A DNA stretch of 10,254 nucleotides. Source: an uncultured Eubacteriales bacterium. GTDB lineage: Bacteria; Bacillota; Clostridia; Lachnospirales; Anaerotignaceae. The notes below the pieces were generated by a model that was given only the letters and a program-made list of their open reading frames with translations, was not told where the DNA came from and did no database searches. Where the stretch lies: contig URLB01000074.1 in assembly GCA_900548595.1 (NCBI GenBank), positions 1 through 10,254 of the forward strand, in the 5' to 3' direction. The position numbers and the translations under genes are program-made. Positions 7,217-10,254 of the stretch are shown in pieces (the first letter of the stretch is position 1; every line of letters starts with the position of its first letter).

Positions 7217-8300
7217 AAATCAATTTAACTATGTCATTAAAAGCAATAAATACCATAAACACCAGTAACAGCATAAATCCCGCAAAATGAATTCTTCCTT
7301 CTATTTCCGGATTTATAGGTTTTTTTCTTATGCCTTCCACAATCAAAAATGCCAGTCTTCCTCCGTCCATCGCAGGAATGGGAAAAAGATTAAGAACTCC
7401 TAAGTTAGTGCTTAGTAATGCCGACAATGCAAACAAATTAAGTATAGCGCTGCCTATTCCATATTCCATACCGGCTTGGTAGGTATCCCCTATAGTTCCT
7501 ATAATTCCAATCGGTCCTGATACTTCTTCCGATTTGACCTGGAATGTAAATATTCTTATAAATCCGCTTACAACGCTTTTTACAAAATATACCATGGTAC
7601 CTATATCATTTTTTATGGTTTCCAGTAGCGAGGCTTTTTGGTATCCATCAACCTCATCTGAAAATAATCCGTATCTTCCGTCAAATGAAAATCCCATCAT
7701 ATATCTTCCATACTCTTCATTGTATTGCGGCGTAACGGAGACTTCATGTTTTTCTCCGTTCCTGTCTATTACCATATCGACAGGTTCACCGGTTTTTTTT
7801 ATGTTGAGCGCAGGAGAAAAATCCTGATAAATCGTAATTCTTTTTCCGTTTACCTCAACTATTTCATCCCCCTGCTCCAAACCAACCTCATAAGCCGCAC
7901 TGTTTTCCTCAACCGATTTTATTTCGGGTACAAGAAAACCGTTTACGCCAAGCAATATAAAAATCAATACAAATGCCAGTATAAAATTCATTGCCGGTCC
8001 TGCAAAAATTACCGCGATTCTTTGAAACAGACTCTTATTATTAAACGAACGTGAAGGATCACATCCTGCCGCCCCATCGTCTTCATCTCCGGTTTCGCCT
8101 TGCATTCTGCAAAATCCGCCGAGCGGGAGAGCTCTTAGAGAATATTCCGTCTCCCCGATTTGCTTTGAAAAAATCAACGGTCCCATTCCTACCGAAAATT
8201 CCTGAACAAATATCCCTACTTTTTTCGCTACCCAAAAATGCCCCAGTTCATGTACGATTATTATTATCGAGAATACTATTATTGAAATAATTATAGACAA
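7212..8300 (-). CDS. rseP: RIP metalloprotease (site-2 protease) RseP/RasP
   Basis: This is a zinc intramembrane protease that makes the second cut in membrane proteins such as anti-sigma factors; the Bacillus homologue is RasP. Visible features are an N-terminal membrane helix carrying the zinc site HELGH (17-21), a second hydrophobic segment (about 93-118), and a single PDZ domain (about 125-190, with GLEQGDEIVEVNG). A third hydrophobic stretch (about 283-310) holds the third zinc-ligand motif NLFPIPAMDGG with Asp312, and a C-terminal helix spans about 338-358. At 362 residues it is normal for single-PDZ forms in Firmicutes. The start is TTG at 8300: no ATG or GTG lies ahead of HELGH, and AAGGAG sits 10 bases upstream. 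It starts 4 bases after dxr stops. Substrates cannot be told from this window. Confidence 0.96.
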   Translation of the reverse strand: MSIIISIIVFSIIIIVHELGHFWVAKKVGIFVQEFSVGMGPLIFSKQIGETEYSLRALPLGGFCRMQGETGDEDDGAAGCDPSRSFNNKSLFQRIAVIFAGPAMNFILAFVLIFILLGVNGFLVPEIKSVEENSAAYEVGLEQGDEIVEVNGKRITIYQDFSPALNIKKTGEPVDMVIDRNGEKHEVSVTPQYNEEYGRYMMGFSFDGRYGLFSDEVDGYQKASLLETIKNDIGTMVYFVKSVVSGFIRIFTFQVKSEEVSGPIGIIGTIGDTYQAGMEYGIGSAILNLFALSALLSTNLGVLNLFPIPAMDGGRLAFLIVEGIRKKPINPEIEGRIHFAGFMLLLVFMVFIAFNDIVKLIW

Positions 8301-8304
8301 TTTT

Positions 8305-9465
8305 TTACTTCTCCTTGGTCTTTATTAGCGAAGCTGAAAACTCCCTTGCCCAACTATCGGCATCAATGAGGTCATCAACCGTATAATTATATTTAACAGT
8401 ATATGCGCTCATTGTTTTTTCTATTATATCCGCTATATCCAAAAATCCTATTTTATCATTAAGAAATGCGTTAACAGCCGTTTCATTTGCCCCGTTCATT
8501 ACAGTAGGCATAGTTCCTCCTTCTTTAACAGCCCTATATGCCAAAGAAAGACATTTGAAAGTATCCGTATCTGGCTTTTCAAATGTAAGGCTGTTTCTTT
8601 TCATAAAGTCGATTTTAGGAAAACTGTTTTTGACTCTTTTGGGATAAGTAAGGGCATACTGTATCGGAACTTTCATATCGGGTTCACCCAACTGAGCTAT
8701 AACCGCTCCATCCTCATACTCAACAGCGGAATGAACTATACTTTGCGGATGTACAAGTACCTCTATATCCTCCACCTCAACACCGAACAGCCATTTTGCC
8801 TCTATAACTTCCAGTCCCTTATTCATAAGGCTTGCGGAATCAATGGTTACTTTTTTTCCCATATTCCAATTAGGATGTTTTAATGCGTCCGAGGCTTTAA
8901 CATTTTTAAGTTCTTCTGCGTTTCTGCCTCTGAACGGTCCTCCGGAAGCAGTGAGCAGTATACGTCTTATTTTGTTTTCGCTGTTTCCCTGCAAACATTG
9001 GAAAATTGCCGAATGTTCACTGTCTACAGGATATATTTTAACGCCGTATTTATTTACAGCGTTCATTATAAGTTCCCCTGCCGAAACCAGCGTTTCTTTA
9101 TTTGCCAAAGCAATATCTTTACCTGCTTTTATAGCTTCAAAGGTCGGTAATATTCCTATATTTCCGACTACGGATGTCAAAACCGTATCGCTTTTATCAT
9201 ATACGGCTGCGGCAATAATACCGTCCATTCCGCTTAAAATATCGGTTTTGCAGTCTTTTGTCCTCTCTTTTAACATTTCTGCCTTTTCGCAGTCCATTAC
9301 AGCCGCTATGTCAGGTTTAAACTCTCGTATTTGTTTTTCCAAAAGCTCTATATTATTATTTGCGGTAACTGCACACACATTTATTCCGCCGATTTCTCTT
9401 ATAACATCTAATGTTTGCGTTCCTATAGAACCTGTAGAGCCTAAAATCGATATATTTTTTACCAT
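8305..9465 (-). CDS. dxr: 1-deoxy-D-xylulose 5-phosphate reductoisomerase
   Basis: Dxr (IspC) rearranges and reduces 1-deoxyxylulose 5-phosphate to 2-C-methyl-D-erythritol 4-phosphate with NADPH and a divalent metal. It is the first committed MEP step and the target of fosmidomycin. The 386 residues match the family. The NADPH-binding GSTGSIG is at 9-15 and ANKETLVSAG at 121-130. The metal ligands Asp148 and Glu150 lie in VDSEHSAIFQ, with Glu219 in MNKGLEVIEA. The substrate-binding TASGGPFR (172-179) and the flexible-loop KHPNWNMG (196-203) are also seen. The ATG at 9465 follows GGAGGA by 6 bases, the best Shine-Dalgarno in the operon. It lies 14 bases after cdsA and 4 before rseP, so all are probably co-transcribed. 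Confidence 0.98.
   Translation of the reverse strand: MVKNISILGSTGSIGTQTLDVIREIGGINVCAVTANNNIELLEKQIREFKPDIAAVMDCEKAEMLKERTKDCKTDILSGMDGIIAAAVYDKSDTVLTSVVGNIGILPTFEAIKAGKDIALANKETLVSAGELIMNAVNKYGVKIYPVDSEHSAIFQCLQGNSENKIRRILLTASGGPFRGRNAEELKNVKASDALKHPNWNMGKKVTIDSASLMNKGLEVIEAKWLFGVEVEDIEVLVHPQSIVHSAVEYEDGAVIAQLGEPDMKVPIQYALTYPKRVKNSFPKIDFMKRNSLTFEKPDTDTFKCLSLAYRAVKEGGTMPTVMNGANETAVNAFLNDKIGFLDIADIIEKTMSAYTVKYNYTVDDLIDADSWAREFSASLIKTKEK
8311..8316 (-). promoter_or_regulatory. rseP ribosome binding site that decides a TTG start
   Basis: AAGGAG on the minus strand lies within the last codons of dxr, 10 bases before TTG at 8300. It is the only good Shine-Dalgarno near the start of rseP and supports TTG as the initiation codon. 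The spacing is slightly long. Confidence 0.75.
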
Positions 9466-9479
9466 TTGTATTCCTCCGC

Positions 9480-10254
9480 TTACATAACGGTTATTAAGTA
9501 AAACATTGAGTAGTATACTACCGGTGCAGTAAAGAGTACGCTGTCAAATCTATCCAGCACTCCTCCGTGTCCCGGCATTATCTTTCCGAAATCCTTTATG
9601 CCGACATATCGTTTCATTGCAGACGCGGCAAGATCGCCTATCTGCGAGAATACAGAGCCGACCAGTCCGGTTATGAAGCATAAAAGAACCGTATCAACTC
9701 CTACCAGCTCATTTTCCGCTTCAAGAATAACACCGTAGATAACGCATATAGCAACGGCTACAACAATTCCGCCTATCGAGCCTTCAACCGTCTTTTTAGG
9801 CGACAGCTGAGGTATAAGTTTGTGTTTACCGAAAGCCATACCCGTAAAATATGCCCCGACATCACAACCGAATGCACTGAAAAATATAAGCCACACAAAA
9901 GCATTTCCATGCGTGTACTGCCTTGTAAGATATACATGCGAAATAAGGAAGCATACATAGAAAAAGCCGAAAAACGTAACTATCCCGTCCATCGTATTTC
10001 CGCTTTCATGCGTCAGCACAACATATATCAGTATTATAAGCATAAAAAGTGCGACTACTACATTTAAAAGCGAAGCCGTATAAATTATTTTTTCAATAAA
10101 TATCATATAGATAATTGCCGCAATAAATCCTATAAAATGGACAGGCTTTATAAATCCGCTGAAAGCCTTATAAAATTCAAACAGGCCAATCAGTGCAACC
10201 AATGTTACTCCGATTTTAAGCGGCAGTCCTCCAAGCACTACAAATATTATAAGT
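9480..10254 (-). CDS. cdsA: Phosphatidate cytidylyltransferase (CDP-diacylglycerol synthase), N-terminus outside window
   Basis: CdsA is an integral membrane enzyme. It makes CDP-diacylglycerol from phosphatidate and CTP, the branch point for phosphatidylglycerol and related lipids. The visible 257 residues are mostly hydrophobic, with about seven likely membrane segments. They end with the complete family signature from SAMKR through KDFGKIMPGHGGVLDRFDS (bases 9540-9623). Further motifs are CDVGAYFTGMAFGKHKL and SPKKTVEGSIGG. The reading frame stays open to the right edge: codons for LIIFV precede a GTG at 10238. That GTG lies in the middle of the usual hydrophobic N-terminal stretch before GGLPL, so it is an internal valine codon. 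About 15-20 N-terminal residues are probably missing. It is the first visible gene of the operon; uppS would be the usual gene upstream, but this cannot be seen. Confidence 0.95.
   Translation of the reverse strand, partial: LIIFVVLGGLPLKIGVTLVALIGLFEFYKAFSGFIKPVHFIGFIAAIIYMIFIEKIIYTASLLNVVVALFMLIILIYVVLTHESGNTMDGIVTFFGFFYVCFLISHVYLTRQYTHGNAFVWLIFFSAFGCDVGAYFTGMAFGKHKLIPQLSPKKTVEGSIGGIVVAVAICVIYGVILEAENELVGVDTVLLCFITGLVGSVFSQIGDLAASAMKRYVGIKDFGKIMPGHGGVLDRFDSVLFTAPVVYYSMFYLITVM

Noticed and set aside
8843..9487. Long plus-strand open frame (about 214 codons) opposite dxr
   Set aside because: It is wholly antisense to a clear dxr gene, resembles no family I know, and has the composition expected of a shadow frame.
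9773..9958. Second minus-strand open frame overlapping cdsA
   Set aside because: It is out of frame within cdsA, whose membrane segments and signature motif run through the same bases.

Overview
This is an AT-rich stretch of chromosome with every gene on the minus strand. It most likely comes from a low-GC Firmicute of the class Clostridia. Evidence for this is a PolC-type (Gram-positive) replicative polymerase, the MEP rather than the mevalonate isoprenoid route, Shine-Dalgarno-led genes with one TTG start, and the order cdsA-dxr-rseP-ispG-polC, which is common in Clostridia. I cannot name the genus from the sequence.

Layout, right to left, which is the direction of transcription. Bases 10254-1792 hold one tightly packed operon: cdsA (5' end outside the window), dxr, rseP, ispG and polC, with gaps of only 4-17 bases. 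It ends at a long hairpin with a U-rich tail (1736-1784). Next, cysE, an EpsC-type serine acetyltransferase, is a single-gene unit with its own near-consensus promoter, a possible Rrf2/CymR-like operator over the -10 box, and its own terminator (676-699). Last, ispE has its own promoter bracketed by two TGTATACA-core palindromes; its C-terminal third runs off the left edge.

How the genes work together: dxr, ispG and ispE are three of the seven MEP steps leading to IPP and DMAPP. CdsA makes CDP-diacylglycerol for phospholipids. RseP is the membrane site-2 protease usually linked to envelope stress. PolC is the replicative polymerase. The window is thus a housekeeping lipid/envelope and replication block plus the first step of cysteine synthesis.

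No mobile element, CRISPR array, tRNA, rRNA or unknown gene is visible, and I see no novel system. The points most worth a second look are non-coding: the palindromes around the ispE promoter, the operator-like sequences at the cysE promoter, and a perfect 15-bp inverted repeat with a 1-base centre inside the start of polC.
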